Shown in pieces: positions 35,341 to 46,640 of a stretch of DNA of 64,000 nt. How positions within the stretch are numbered: position 1 is the first letter of the stretch; each line of letters opens with the position of its first letter. The stretch covers positions 1,364,001 through 1,428,000 of the forward strand of contig JARFIW010000003.1 of NCBI GenBank assembly GCA_036346225.1, in the 5' to 3' direction. Source of the stretch: Platerodrilus igneus. Its lineage: Eukaryota; Arthropoda; Insecta; Coleoptera; Lycidae. Made by a program: the position numbers and the translations under genes. The notes under the pieces were generated by a model. It saw only the letters and a list, made by a program, of their open reading frames with translations, did not search any database and had not been told where the DNA came from.

Positions 35341-36420
35341 TTTAATAAAATAAGTGGGTGCCCTATTTCATGTAACTAAAAATTTTCTGTCGATCAAATG
35401 CATGATTTACTAGAAGCTGTTATGTAATTTTTGGCCCTCAGAATATCTAACAGGTAATTCACCAAAAATTCCATGAAGTACTCCGCTAAAAATACTCTTT
35501 CGGTAAAATAACAAAAACCTAGACTATACTAACAAAAATGTTGGTTGCCAACTAATTCAGTGGGGCGGGTGGTGTAAGTGTTTGACAAGGGTTACAGAAT
35601 GCTATCGGATATGAACTATGGTCTTGATTGGGAAATATCTTAGGCACCACCTAATCTTGCAGGGTTGCTAGGGAAAAGCCCTAGAAGTTAATAACAAGGG
35701 AATGCCAAAATCTGAGATCAGGAGAGGCATTCTGGCTTAGAAATATACCTAAAAATTCATTAAAAACAAAATTATTTTAAAATAAACCTGAAACCTAAAA
35801 ACACGTGAACCTATTTAAAATTGCTAACGGCAACGAAAATCCCTAAAAGTAAATGTTAAATGAACTAAAATACTCAATCACGCTTCTATGTAATCACAAA
35901 ACAATTCATTACAGCAAAAACTGTAACAATACCATTTACAATAATGGAAAAACAAATATACACCCTCTTTACACAATTTTATACAACATTTCTAACTATA
36001 TAGCACACACGGTTTCATTATAAATACACAGTACAATCTTAAACAAGTGTTAAAAAGCAAACATCATAATTCTAATAACTAAAAAATTCAACCTACACAC
36101 AGACATACTTGTAAGTACATTCAATCCATGTATTTAATTACAAGTTTATGTACTAACCGCCGTTCCAGTACAGTTCCAGCAGTTTTAAGTTTAACTTTTA
36201 TTTCCCTGACTATTGTGTCAATAACGGCAGATATGGGCTCCTACTACTCGTATCTCAACATTGTACTTCCAACACAAGGGTTGAATGTCTGGAAATCAAT
36301 GTGCCCCTAAAAATTAACTGACTCTCTTGACAGAATTATCCAAACATACTTAGGCTACTCTGTCTTGCTCGATAACCTCTAGTAAAGGTAATGAACCTAT
36401 CTATCAAAGTGGCATGTTAA
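35341..36420. other. Stretch without gene; possible RTE 5' region
   Basis: No supported frame. A GC-richer segment at 35560-35760 (with GGGGCGGGTGGTGTAAGTG and CAGGGTTGCTAGGGAAAAGC) precedes the RTE endonuclease relic on the same strand and may be its 5' untranslated region. Confidence 0.4.
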
Positions 36421-38201
36421 TGACTTGAATGTTACAAACAGAGGACCTGTTGAAAATTAAATCTTCTCTTTTTAAAACCATTCAGGGCATTCACGGCAAA
36501 CTTCAGATGGATGAATCAAAAATGGACAGATACGTTTTTGTAGTAAACCATGTAAAATGGGTAAGTATATAGCTGTATTTTTAATAAACGGGAAGGAGAT
36601 AATAACTGTAATAGATTTTAATTTCGCATCGTCAAACTAAAATCAGAAATTGGGATTTTACTTGATTTGAGTCAGCAGAAAATTGTATATGACCTGTCTT
36701 TGTTGTCAGACGATGAGATCTTTTGGCGCCACATTATTTCTTTATAGACAAAACAAAATCACAATGATGACATCACCTCTAATCTTTTAAAACTGTCATA
36801 TGAATTTAACAACCTTTGAGTATGGATCAAATATAATGCCAAATGATTTTCTCTTAGATTAAAATTTGAGATTTTAATGCAGTGGTAGGTGAGGGTAGGG
36901 AAGGAGCGATAGAAGGCTTATTTGGTTTATGCACGACAAACGGCGGGTAATAGGCTGGTAGAATTTTGCGACAAGAACAATTTAATCATTACAAATACAT
37001 TACTTCAACATCATGCTAGAGAACAATACACGTAGAAGATGCCATGGAATATAGGACTATATCAAACAGATTACATTCTTGTTTGATAACGGTTTAGGAT
37101 TCAAGTAAAAGACTGTAAAAGCTCTCCAGAAGCAGATACATACACTGACCACAACATCGTAATTATGAAGGCCACTCTTAAATTACAAAATTTGAAAAAG
37201 GAACGGAAAAAGTCACTTTGAGAAACTAAAACATAAAGATATCCATGAAAGATTTGAAAAAAAGTCAAATGAATCGCTGAAAAATATCAACAAAAAAAAT
37301 TCTGATACTAAGGAAGTAGAAACAGAATGGACTAACATTAAATCCAGTTTAGACATGGTGGCCAGAGATATTCTGGGGTATACAGAAAAATAAAAACTAA
37401 TGGATAACAAAGGATATCCTGAATTTAAGAGAAGAAAGACGAACATACAAAAATAGATCAGACGAAACAGGAAAATGGAGATACAAAGCCATAAAATGGC
37501 AAATTATTTGCAAATGCAGGAAAGCTAACAAATGATGTATTGATGAAAAGTGCAAAGAGGTACAAACTAAGATGGAAACAGGAAAGACGAAGCATACAAA
37601 TTAATTAGAATGAATTTTAGGGATATAAAACCGTATAGCAAAAATATAAGATATGCGAGAGGAAACGTCATTATAGAAAATGTAGAGAAAGAGGTTAGAT
37701 GAAAGGAATATATAGGGAATTTACATGCAGGAGATGTACTAACAGCATTAGAATACGAATCAGACATTGAAAATGATGATTTGGATTATCTTATACCTAG
37801 AGATGAGTTTGAATTAGCATTAAAGGGTCTGAAAAATGGCAAGGAGAGGAGTACAAATAAGGTACAAGCCGAAACTCTAAAAGCCGCTGGACAAGCAGTA
37901 ACAGAACGTCTCTTCCAACTTGTAAGCTATATGTATGAGACAGGAGAGATACCCACAAACTTCAAACATAACATCATAGTCACTATACCAAAAAAGAGAG
38001 GCGCGGATAGATGTGAAAATTTTCGAATAAGTCTGACAGCACACGTGTAAAATACTAACTAGAATTGTACAAAGACGAATGCAAAAACTAGCTGAAGAAA
38101 TATTAGGAGAAGATCAATTTGGGTTTAGACGAAAGAGAGGAACACGAGGCTATTTTAGCTCTTGAGGGTGATAATGGGGAAAACAATAGAAAAAGGAAAA
38201 C

Positions 38202-38232
<31 letters not shown>
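36421..38232 (+). pseudogene. RTE-like LINE, endonuclease and first part of RT
   Basis: Broken plus-strand frames. The endonuclease has a GDFN-type region near 36865 (NAVVGEGREGAIEGLFGL), NRLVEFCDKNNLIITNT (36950), YTWKMPW and a final DYILV and DHNIVIMKATLKL block (37070-37190). The RT N-terminus is open at 37781-38050 with DEFELALKGLKNGK, EIPTNFKHNIIVTIPKKRGA and, frame-shifted, RIVQRRMQKLAEEILGEDQFGFRRKRGT (to 38140). This endonuclease type is the one captured in ruminant CFDP2 and is typical of the RTE clade. The frame breaks off at a (TA)n tract next to the gypsy LTR and continues after it at 45960. Confidence 0.8.
38203..38232. repeat. (TA)n microsatellite at gypsy insertion site, left
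   Basis: Alternating TA directly next to the LTR. It corresponds to the TATATA codons of the RTE coding sequence (KTYIGFVDL-like) and has its counterpart at 45933-45970. Confidence 0.85.
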
Positions 38233-38236
<4 letters not shown>

Positions 38237-38730
38237 AGTATTACCCCCTTTACTTTGGGCTTTACCTTCTTACTATTACTCCCCCTTCTTTTTCTTTATT
38301 TATTTCACTTTAAACTTTAAACAAAATTTGTTACACGACTTTTGTCGTCGTCCCTAATATTCTATTCAATGTATGACTTCAAATCGAGGTGCTTTAGCAA
38401 ACGTTTGGTTGGTTCTTTATTTACTAATTACTATATTTTATGCCTCGATTATTTGAAACTTTAATCTCAGGGTTTTCTCACCTACTCACCGTGAGTTCAA
38501 TCGTAAGTAGATGTGCACTACCCAACCAAACTGCACCCTCGTTTGTTTTACCACTTTTTTAATGTACTGAATTTACTATGTATGCCAAATTTTAACAGAT
38601 CAAAGTTGCCTGATGCCAAATTAATTTATGTAACTATTTATCTGAAATATTGATCCTATCGTTTGGCATACACCCCTATTAATACAAATATACCTTTAGA
38701 AGCCTTATACCCCCCCCCTTACATAATATT
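38233..38730 (-). repeat. 3' LTR of second gypsy element, internally deleted
   Basis: About 498 bp. It aligns with 44150-44555 and then, after a junction at about 38640, with 45849-45932 of the other LTR. The missing 1.29 kb was probably lost after insertion. A polypurine-like AGTGGGGCC (element strand) borders it on the inside. Confidence 0.88.
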
Positions 38731-38965
38731 GGCCCCACTGGTTTTTAATGAAATTGGAAATTTCGTATGTTTTCTCTTCCCCTGGTGTGCAAAAATTTCT
38801 GATTTTCATTCAAAACCACCCTTTCGTTGTTTCATTTTAATTTGGCAACCCGCATTCGCCTTTCTCTCACATCTATCACCCTACGCTATATTCTAACCTA
38901 TACTATACTACTATAACAAAACAAAACAAAAACTAAACTTTCCGTTGCATGAACCACATTATAAC

Positions 38966-40601
38966 CTATCCTATTAAACCCTCTTCCTGTACTACTATAT
39001 ATGGGTACAAATTCTCCAAATGAAAACGCCCGCGATATCCCCCTGTCATATTATCTAGCTCAAACGTATTGCCTTCAGCAAAAATACGCGTGATCCTGTA
39101 CGGCCCTTCATAAGGAAACAACAGCTTCGCGCAAATGTTTTTGTCGCGGTTTGAAACCCTTAATCGTTTGACGACTACCAAATCCCCTATTCCAAAAATC
39201 GTTCTTTTTTTTAATTTTCCTACACCTTCGGTCGATGTCCCTACGCTGCATCCTTTCGATTCTACGTCTGGCATTACTTAGCAACTCTGTTATGTCTTGT
39301 ACCTCGACTTCCTCCCTCCTTGGTCTAGCTGGTATAATCCTTCGCATTAATGTTACCGGACATGTTTTCGTAACCGAACTCGGTACGCTGTTCATAAAAT
39401 TTTCTATTTGTGGTAGATACCTAATCCATCTGTCGTGATGCTCCTGTGTCGCCAATCGTAAATATTTTATCACCTCTCGTATGTAACGTTCACATGGATT
39501 AGCTTTCGGATGTCGTATGCTGCTAAATGATACTTTAATATTTGCCCTTTTTAACCCGTTCCTGAATCTTTGATTGTTGAAATACGTTGCGTTGTCTACC
39601 AAAATCCTTTTTATCTTCCCGACCTGGCTTTCAAATTCTCCAATTGACTGCAATGCCTGCACCGTGTTACTCCGTCTTGCCGGAAATAATTTTACAAATT
39701 TAGAAAAAACGTCAACCACCACCAAAATATGTCGATACCCCTGTTCACTCGTGGTCAGGTTGCTTAAATAATCAATCGCCACCAATTCCAATGGTCCATT
39801 GGCGCTCACGCTCATCGGCATATTCTGCAGCACCACGTTCTTGTCTTTACCTAGAATACAAATGTCACACCGATTTATCCTTTCCTTAATCACCGTGATA
39901 TCAGTTTTTGCGTAAAACGCCTCTCTGAATACTAAAAATGTTTTTCTGATACCTATGTGTCCGAATTTTAAATGAATTTCGTCTATGATTTCAGCGGCAA
40001 CGTCTCTTGATAGCACTACCAGCTCTACATCCCCTATTCTTTTCACCACAAACTGCCCTACGATGGTAAATCCCTTGTACTCTTCCATATTTTCTCTTGT
40101 TAGTTTCTCCCGTATCGAACTCACATCACTGTGCCTCTGCGCCTCTATAAGTTTGGCGTTTGTCCATCGACCAACATCCCTGAACTCCTGCAAAGCAATT
40201 AAACACCCTTTTATGTTTTGATTCGATTCCACCTGCGGTCTGCTCAGAAAATCCGCCGTCACATTCTCCTTTCCTGGCTTATGCTTAATTTCAAAGTCGT
40301 ATTCCTGTAACACCAATGCCCATCTATACAACCTACTGTTTAAAAACTCCTTTTTCTTCATGAACGTTACCACCGTGTTGTCGGATTCTATTAAAAATTT
40401 CTTACCTAACAAATAAAAACGCAACTTCTTCACCGCGTATACTATGGCCAACATCTCCTTCTCTGCCGTCGCATACCTGGTTTCGCAGTCTTTTAATACC
40501 CTAGAAATGAAAACAATTGGTACTTCCACTCCGTCCTGTATCTGCACCAACTCAGCCCCGATTGCATATTTCGACGCATCCGTCCTCAAAATAAAATCGT
40601 C
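38966..40601 (-). pseudogene. RNase H and integrase of second gypsy element
   Basis: A 493-codon frame (40589-39108) plus an overlapping shifted frame (39274-38966). RNase H: MRTDASKYAIGAEL, TAEKEMLAIVYAVKKLRFYL and ESDNTVVTF; linker EIKHKPGKENVTADFLSR. Integrase zinc domain HLKFGHIGIRKT with CDICILGK. Catalytic Asp in LVAIDYLSNL, Asp in ILVDNATYF, Glu in NPCERYIREV. The C-terminal module in the shifted frame contains LLFPYEGPYRITRIFAEGNTFELD. The frame change near 39270-39110 separates the core from its C-terminus. Motifs are complete, but the frameshift would truncate the enzyme. Confidence 0.9.
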
Positions 40602-40602
40602 T

Positions 40603-41579
40603 TTAAAATTTAGATATTTTAACGCTAACTCCTTGTAAATGCACCTTTAAATCCTGGAACGCCTTCTCTCGTTCAGCAGTCCACTTCCATCTCTCCTTTT
40701 TCTTTAACAAACTCACCAACGGTACGCACACTTCAGAATACCTCGGTATAAACCGTTTGTAATAATTTAGCACCTCTAAAAATCCTCGCAGTCCTCTCAC
40801 ATTCTTTGGTCGCGGAATGTTTTCAACTCGTCCAATCTTTTATTGCAAATTTTCATCCCTTGTTCGCTAATTTCAAACCCTAAGTATGTAACCTTGCTTT
40901 TAAACAACTCGCATTTCTCACGTTCAGCTTTAAACCCCTTCGTCCAGTCGTTGGATCACCTTTTCTAAATACTCCAGGTGTTCTTGCTCGTCCCTTGAAA
41001 AAATTAACAAATCATCGACATAATGCGAACAGAAACATTCATATTCATTAAACAACTTCTGCATCGCTCTTACAAGTGCTGCTGAAGAACTACTTAAACC
41101 AAACGGAACTACAGAAAACATATAAATCTCGCCTTCGATACTAAATCCTGTAAACTTTTACTGTCTTCATGCAACGGAATTAACCAAAACGAATTCTTTA
41201 AATCTAATTTACTGAAAACTTTCATTTCATATACTTTATACAATAAATTATCCAACCCTTGTGGTTGCTCATACTGCGGTTTTGTAATCGCATTCAATTT
41301 CCTCGCATCTAAACAAATCCTTATATCCCTTTTATTTGGTTTTGGTACTATAACTACTGGGTTCACATATGGAGTTCTCGCTGGTTCTATAATACCCTCT
41401 TTTAACATTCTGTCTATCTCTATTTTAACCCTATTTATTATGGCAAACGGAATTGGATACACCCTTGTATTAAACCCGCTGTCTTCCGTGACCTCCAACT
41501 TATGTGTATACCGCCTCGCAAATCTTGGCTCTTCATTAAATAACCCTACATATTTATTAAATAATTCTCCTAGCTTCAT
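40603..41579 (-). pseudogene. Reverse transcriptase of second gypsy element, broken
   Basis: The RT start is in 41579-41109: RVYPIPFAIINRVKIEIDRM, EGIIEPARTPYVNPVVIVPK, IRICLDARKLNAIT and FSKLDLKNSFWLIPL. After a shift, the palm follows in 41121-40930: VVPFGLSSSSAALVRAMQ and HYVDDLLIF, the YxDD box being YVDD. The connection is in 40800-40603: LRGFLEVLNYYKRFIPRY and AEREKAFQDLKVHL. Frame breaks near 41115, 40930-40800 and 40600 are simple indels; none looks programmed. All conserved blocks are present in the right order, so the element decayed in place. Confidence 0.88.
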
Positions 41580-41592
41580 CTTATATCAATAC

Positions 41593-41978
41593 TCACTTTC
41601 CTATCTGTTCATCATTAATTAATCTTACAAACATATTACATAATCGTACTTTAACCTGTCCATCATTATACTCCTTAATCATTCCTAATCCTGTACTATC
41701 TATATCATTTCCATTCCTATATTCCTCACTAACCGTAGGTACCACCCATGACCTATCTTTATCAAATATCCTAATTGACCTATCCTTTCCATCTATATTC
41801 AATCCAAAATCCTCTATAAAGTCCATACCCAATATGAAGTCTAACTGTAACCCTTTCGTAATTAAAACTCTGCATTCCTGCTTCTTTATTTCCTATATAT
41901 ATCGGTACACGGATAACATTATAAATCGTCGTTAGCTTTTTGTTCATCACTGACCATAAATTAACCCCTCAATTGTTC
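41593..41978 (-). pseudogene. Protease C-terminal part of second gypsy element
   Basis: Minus-strand frame with the flap-distal motif GMDFIEDFGLNIDGKDRSIR, which follows the active-site part (ALVDSGSQLSLVNE, about 42045) at the end of the gag frame. A frame change near 41830-41980 separates them. The remaining residues to 41593 link to RT. Confidence 0.7.
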
Positions 41979-44021
41979 CTATTCTTCCTTTAAAAATTCT
42001 CCATGTTCGACTACTACCCTCTCATTTACCAGCGACAACTGTGACCCACTATCCACTAAAGCAACATAAACACAGTCCCTTAAACTAATATTTATAAATA
42101 ACAAATTCTTTTTATTAAAAATGTAACTGTTTAACAATAAATCCCTTATACTATAGCAAACATCAATCTTTACTCCTCCGCAGTCGGTCGTCCAAAAATT
42201 CGCGTTTTTTTTTTCTTGAGGCGTCTCGTGAATCTCCACCACCTCAATCCTATTCGGGTCCGTTGTAATTGCGCTCGTCGTCATATGCTGGACGTTTACG
42301 TCCCTGTCCGTCCGGCTGTTTCCATCTTGTATTCCGCCCCCAGTCGTCCGGCCGTCACCCTCGTCGTTGTCGTGCCGGTATCTGTTTTGTCCATTGTAGG
42401 CGTTATCCCGGTGGTCCCTATTGTAATACGGTCGTCTATGTACCTCGTGTCCCCAATGATTCCTATGTCCGTAGTTAAAATTTTCCTGTCTATAATTTGG
42501 TCTGTTTTCGTGGTACGGTTGTCGTCGACTGTCTTCCCTGTAACCCCTGTTTTGTTCCCAATGGTGTGTCCGCGTTTTCGCTTCGAGTACTATCGCTAGA
42601 TCAAAATTTCTCATTACTCCTAAGAATTCCCTCAACGTCTTGACATTTTGTACCACTACCACTTTGGTAACCTCCGGTTCCATATGACCTGCCAGTAGAA
42701 GTACAATGTCGTCCTCGCTCAATTTCGGTGTTAAGTGTTGCGCCTGATTAAACTTGTCAATCGCGTATTCTTCGCGAGTGCCGTGAGTCCTGCTATAATG
42801 TCCTGTAATTAGATTCGTCCTTATGTCGGTCTGATGTGTAGTGTTCCAAAACTGTTCTATAAAAAGTCGTCTGAAGTCAGCGTACGTGTCATACTGTTTT
42901 CGAATAATGTTATGCCATTTTTCGGCATTTCCTGTCAAACTCGCCCCCACAATCTGTAGTTTTGTTCGTTCGTTTTCTGTCCCTACGATCTCGTCTAGTC
43001 GGTCCAGGAATCCCATGGGCTGTTCTGTCTTACGTCCCTCAAACTTCGGTAAAGCGTCTCGGTTTAATCGAAAGTGCGGTCCGTAGTCTAGTCCAATTCG
43101 CCTCCTTTCTAGGTCGTCTAATTTTTCTTGAATTTGTCTAACGTCATGTCCTACCCTGGTTTCTAATCCCGTGACTTTGTCGTCAAGTTTTTCGTCCAGT
43201 TTTGTCCTACCGTGTACGTTTTCGTTTTGTATGGTCTCTAATGTTTGTCCTAAATTTTTGTAGTTGGTCCTATGTCGTTTGTCGCATGTTTGTATTTCGG
43301 TACTTAAATTCGAAAACCCGCTAATCATCGTTTCCTCCACTGTGTCTACCCGTGTCTTTATTTCCGTTCTAAGGTCAGTCCGTGTCGCGTTCAAATCTCC
43401 CTGCAAATGTACTCGTGTGTGTTCCAACTTGTCGTCAACCCTGTCTACTTGTTGTTGGACCTCTGTCCGCACGTCGTCTTTTGCAATCTGTATTTGTGTT
43501 AGTAAGTAGTCCTGCGTGTGGTTCATTTTCGCCGTCAGGTCCGCGTGCGCTGTCCTAAACTCGTCCCTTAGCTCGTTATGTACTTCCATAATTTTTATGG
43601 CTAACGCAGCATTCGCCTCTTTTTGTACCGTGCGTGACTCATTAATTTTGTTTGTCAATTCTGTATGTGATTCCATAATTTTGTCTGTCAGTTCTGTATG
43701 TGATCCCATAATTTTGTCTGTCAGTTCTGTATGTGATCCCATAATTTTGTCTGTCAGTTCTGTATGTGATGTCTTAAAATCGTCTTTCATACTCATCAAA
43801 AATCTCATAATGTCGTGGATTCCGTCGGCTTCTGCTGCTCTCACCTCCGGTACCGTCGCCTGGTCCATGTCCGTGTCTGTCACCTCCAACTCTGTCTGCC
43901 TCGTGTCCGTCTCCTGTAGGTCGCCCCCTGCGTCCAGCTCTATGTCTTGTCTCCTTACATCCATTTCAACCCCGTATATTAGTCCCGATCTTGTGATTCT
44001 TTTTGTGTCCGCGTCCGTCAT
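41979..44021 (-). CDS. gag (plus protease start) of second gypsy element
   Basis: 680 codons from ATG at 44021. An acidic N-terminus (residues 1-70) is followed by a long coiled coil. In it an 11-residue unit SHTELTDKIMG is repeated about four times (about 43650-43775), then further heptad-rich helix to about residue 310. The capsid region begins near LNRDALPKFEGRKTEQPMGF and continues through AEKWHNIIRKQYDTYADFRR. The nucleocapsid-like part has no CCHC knuckle; it is an Arg, His, Asn, Tyr-rich segment (HENRPNYRQENFNYGHRNHW). The end contains the protease active site ALVDSGSQLS before a stop. An open frame of this length in a frame-broken element is notable. Confidence 0.85.
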   Translation of the reverse strand: MTDADTKRITRSGLIYGVEMDVRRQDIELDAGGDLQETDTRQTELEVTDTDMDQATVPEVRAAEADGIHDIMRFLMSMKDDFKTSHTELTDKIMGSHTELTDKIMGSHTELTDKIMESHTELTNKINESRTVQKEANAALAIKIMEVHNELRDEFRTAHADLTAKMNHTQDYLLTQIQIAKDDVRTEVQQQVDRVDDKLEHTRVHLQGDLNATRTDLRTEIKTRVDTVEETMISGFSNLSTEIQTCDKRHRTNYKNLGQTLETIQNENVHGRTKLDEKLDDKVTGLETRVGHDVRQIQEKLDDLERRRIGLDYGPHFRLNRDALPKFEGRKTEQPMGFLDRLDEIVGTENERTKLQIVGASLTGNAEKWHNIIRKQYDTYADFRRLFIEQFWNTTHQTDIRTNLITGHYSRTHGTREEYAIDKFNQAQHLTPKLSEDDIVLLLAGHMEPEVTKVVVVQNVKTLREFLGVMRNFDLAIVLEAKTRTHHWEQNRGYREDSRRQPYHENRPNYRQENFNYGHRNHWGHEVHRRPYYNRDHRDNAYNGQNRYRHDNDEGDGRTTGGGIQDGNSRTDRDVNVQHMTTSAITTDPNRIEVVEIHETPQEKKNANFWTTDCGGVKIDVCYSIRDLLLNSYIFNKKNLLFINISLRDCVYVALVDSGSQLSLVNERVVVEHGEFLKEE

Positions 44022-44121
44022 CTCTGTTTCCTGTAAAATAAAGAAAAAAACTTGCGGGCCCCACCTAACTCGGGATCCCGGATTCTACTCTCTTTCACTC
44101 TAATACCTTTTTAACCTTTTT

Positions 44122-44146
44122 CTCGAGCCGCACGTTGGGTTTGCCA
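44122..44146 (-). promoter_or_regulatory. Primer binding site of second gypsy element
   Basis: On the element strand TGGCAAACCCAACGTGCGGC followed by TCGAG lies 3 bp after the 5' LTR end. It shares CCCAACG and GGCTCGA with the site at 27986-28006. Confidence 0.65.
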
Positions 44147-44149
44147 CCT

Positions 44150-45925
44150 TTTTAGTATTACCCCTACTTTGGGCTTTACCTTCTTACTATTACTCCCCCT
44201 TCTTTTTCTTTATTTATTTCACTTTAAACTTTAAACAAAATTTGTTACACGACTTTTGTCGTCGTCCCTAATATTCTATTCAATGTATGACTTCAAATCG
44301 AGGTGCTTTAGCAAACGTTTGGTTGGTTCTTTATTTACTAATTACTATATTTTATGCCTCGACTATTTGAAACTTTAATCTCAGGGTTTTCTCACCTACT
44401 CACCGTGAGTTCAATCGTGAGTAGATGTGCACTACCCAACCAAACTGCACCCTCGTTTGTTTTACCACTTTTTTAATGTACTGAATTTACTATGTATGCC
44501 AAATTTTAACAGATCAAAGTTGTCTGATGCCAAATTAATTTATGTAACTATTTATGACTTTAATTTTGACGTTCTAATATATGCACGGTACTTACCAGAA
44601 TTATACCGCGCTGAAGGCCTTCTTTTAACTGCTGGCTCAAGTTCGAAATCACCGTACGCACTTTCACAAAAGATTCTCCAATGTTGTCCGCTTGCGTACT
44701 GCCTCCAGGTGTTCTTAAACCAATTTCGTTGACCCAAACCTGAAATAATTTTACCCCAATTTAGAATTTAGCAAAAAAACCGTTGTCTACTTCCCCTGCG
44801 TTAATTCTTCCTCGTCGTATATCGCTCTCCTGTTCCTCTGCTTCGTACTCCAATTAATTCTCTCTTCGCTCAATCCAAATCAATCCCGCTGTCCTATTAC
44901 AAATCACTCCTAGTCCTGCTATTCCAATTATCCATACGATGTCCTTACTGCCGTTTAATCTGCTCAAATCACTCCAAAAATTATCTATATCGTCGATGCC
45001 TTCTGTATCCACTCAAATCTCCTACTGCCGTTATACCAAATCTATCCAAACCCAACACCAATCTTCTCAAAACTAAATAATCGTTGCTTTCCCCGTTGCA
45101 CTAATAACCACTTCCAAATCTTCTTTAAATACTCGTTGCCTTTTCCGTTGCACTATTAAACACTTTTAAAAAAATTCCTTTTATACACGTTGCCTTTATA
45201 TTATCGATGCTTCTTATTACTCATACTTTGACTAAATAATACTCGTTGATACACATATAAACTTTTATTTCAATAAATATTTTACAACTTAACGCAGGTT
45301 TCATAAAATACGTCTTTATCTGAACAAATTGAAAAGTAAGTCCCTTATTTATTTTGCTTAGCTATAAAATCAACAACCTTAGCTTACTAGAATTACAATT
45401 TTTAAACATACAACATCCAATAACAATTCATCTTTCTTTCCGTGTCCAAAATACCTTCACTACAGTCTTTATAATATTTTAAATTTCTACTATTGGTCCA
45501 AAACACTTCACCAAACTCCAATAACCTTTACATTTGATTCACTTTAAATTTTGATTTACAATTCGTCCAAAAGTTTGATTCTATTAAAAGGAAAAGCCAA
45601 ATAATTTACACACGACCTGGACGCTTTGTTATATTGCAGATATCCATAAATGCGTTCGGCTTTCCGACGGCAAATGTACTCTCAACTGGCTCATAAAATA
45701 TCAACTCAGTATAAAACCTCAAGTACCGTGATTATATCAACGTCATAAAGTCATGTTATCTACCTTTTGGCATATATGTTTCAAACTGAAATGGTACATA
45801 CTTTAACGTAGTAAAGTATAGCAAAATTATAGTTTTAAATTATCAGATCTGAAATATTGATCCTATCGTTTGGCATACACCCTATTAATACAAATATACC
45901 TTTAGAAGCCTTATCCCCCCTTACA

Positions 45926-45932
<7 letters not shown>
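44150..45932 (-). repeat. 5' LTR of second gypsy element (1783 bp)
   Basis: The full-length LTR copy. It contains a 52-54-bp tandem repeat (about 45081-45200, units starting TCGTTGC). Block 44556-45848 is absent from the 3' LTR. Confidence 0.88.

Positions 45933-45970
<38 letters not shown>
45933..45970. repeat. (TA)n microsatellite at gypsy insertion site, right
   Basis: Alternating AT directly after the LTR, counterpart of 38203-38232. RTE coding sequence follows at once. Confidence 0.85.
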
Positions 45971-45975
<5 letters not shown>

Positions 45976-46640
45976 TTGTAGATCTGGAAAACCATTCGAC
46001 AATGTAAATGGAAAAATGGAAAAATACCAAAAGATTGTAATGAGTAAAGAGATTAATATTTCTGCTACTTAGGAAGTCAAATAACGTGAGATGGGAAAAG
46101 CGCAAAAGATATACAACAAAGATTAGCACAAGGTCGTGCTACATTTAACAAGAAAAAGCAACCACTGTGTTCAAAGACAACAAACATAGGAACAAGAAAG
46201 AGATTGCTTAAAACATATGTGTGGAGCACAGCACTGTACGCCTGTGAAACTTGGACAGTGGGAGAAGCGGACAGGACAAAGATAGAAGCCTTTGAAATGT
46301 GGTGCAATAGACGTATGATGAAGACATCATGGACAGACAAAGTTAAGAACAAAGAGGTGCTAGAAATGGTAGGGGAAGAAAGAAATATATGGGAAACAGA
46401 AAAAATAGGAGAGATATGATCATAGGCCACATACTAAGGCATGAGAAAATAGTGCGGAATATATTAGAAGCAGAGATAGGAAAAAAAGAGATAGAGGTAG
46501 ACCTAGGTTGGACTATTGTACACAGATAGTTAAAGATGTAGGATGTGGAAATTTCAGAGAAATGTGTAGGCTAGCTCAGAATAGAAATCAATGGAGATAC
46601 ATGTACAACCAGTTCCAAGAGGGAAAACCTAGTGACAAAA
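45960..46640 (+). pseudogene. RTE-like LINE, RT remainder and C-terminus
   Basis: Continues the RTE relic left at 38232: FVDLEKPFDNVNGK (about 45972), then a jump to the C-terminal region KTYVWSTALYACETWTVGEA and FEMWCNRRMMKTSWTDKVKN (46204-46330), HILRHEKI-like sequence and VKDVGCGNFREMCRLAQNRNQ (about 46550). Most of the RT palm between these blocks is missing. Frame breaks are present throughout. Confidence 0.8.

Larger units (their letters stand above)
38233..45932 (-). mobile_element. Second large Ty3/gypsy element, frame-broken
   Basis: LTRs at 38233-38730 and 44150-45932, minus coding strand, about 7.7 kb. Order from the right: 5' LTR, primer site 44122-44146, gag 44021-41979, protease, RT, RNase H and integrase down to 38966, polypurine tract near 38731-38741, 3' LTR. 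The LTR ends (TTTTAGTATTACC...TTACATAATATT) lack TG...CA. TA repeats flank both sides, so the target duplication cannot be resolved. The two LTRs differ by a 1.29-kb block but are otherwise very similar. Confidence 0.92.

Noticed and set aside
43516..44103. 195-codon plus-strand frame opposite gag
   Set aside because: Repetitive Ser/Val/Cys sequence produced by the reverse complement of the gag coiled-coil repeats.
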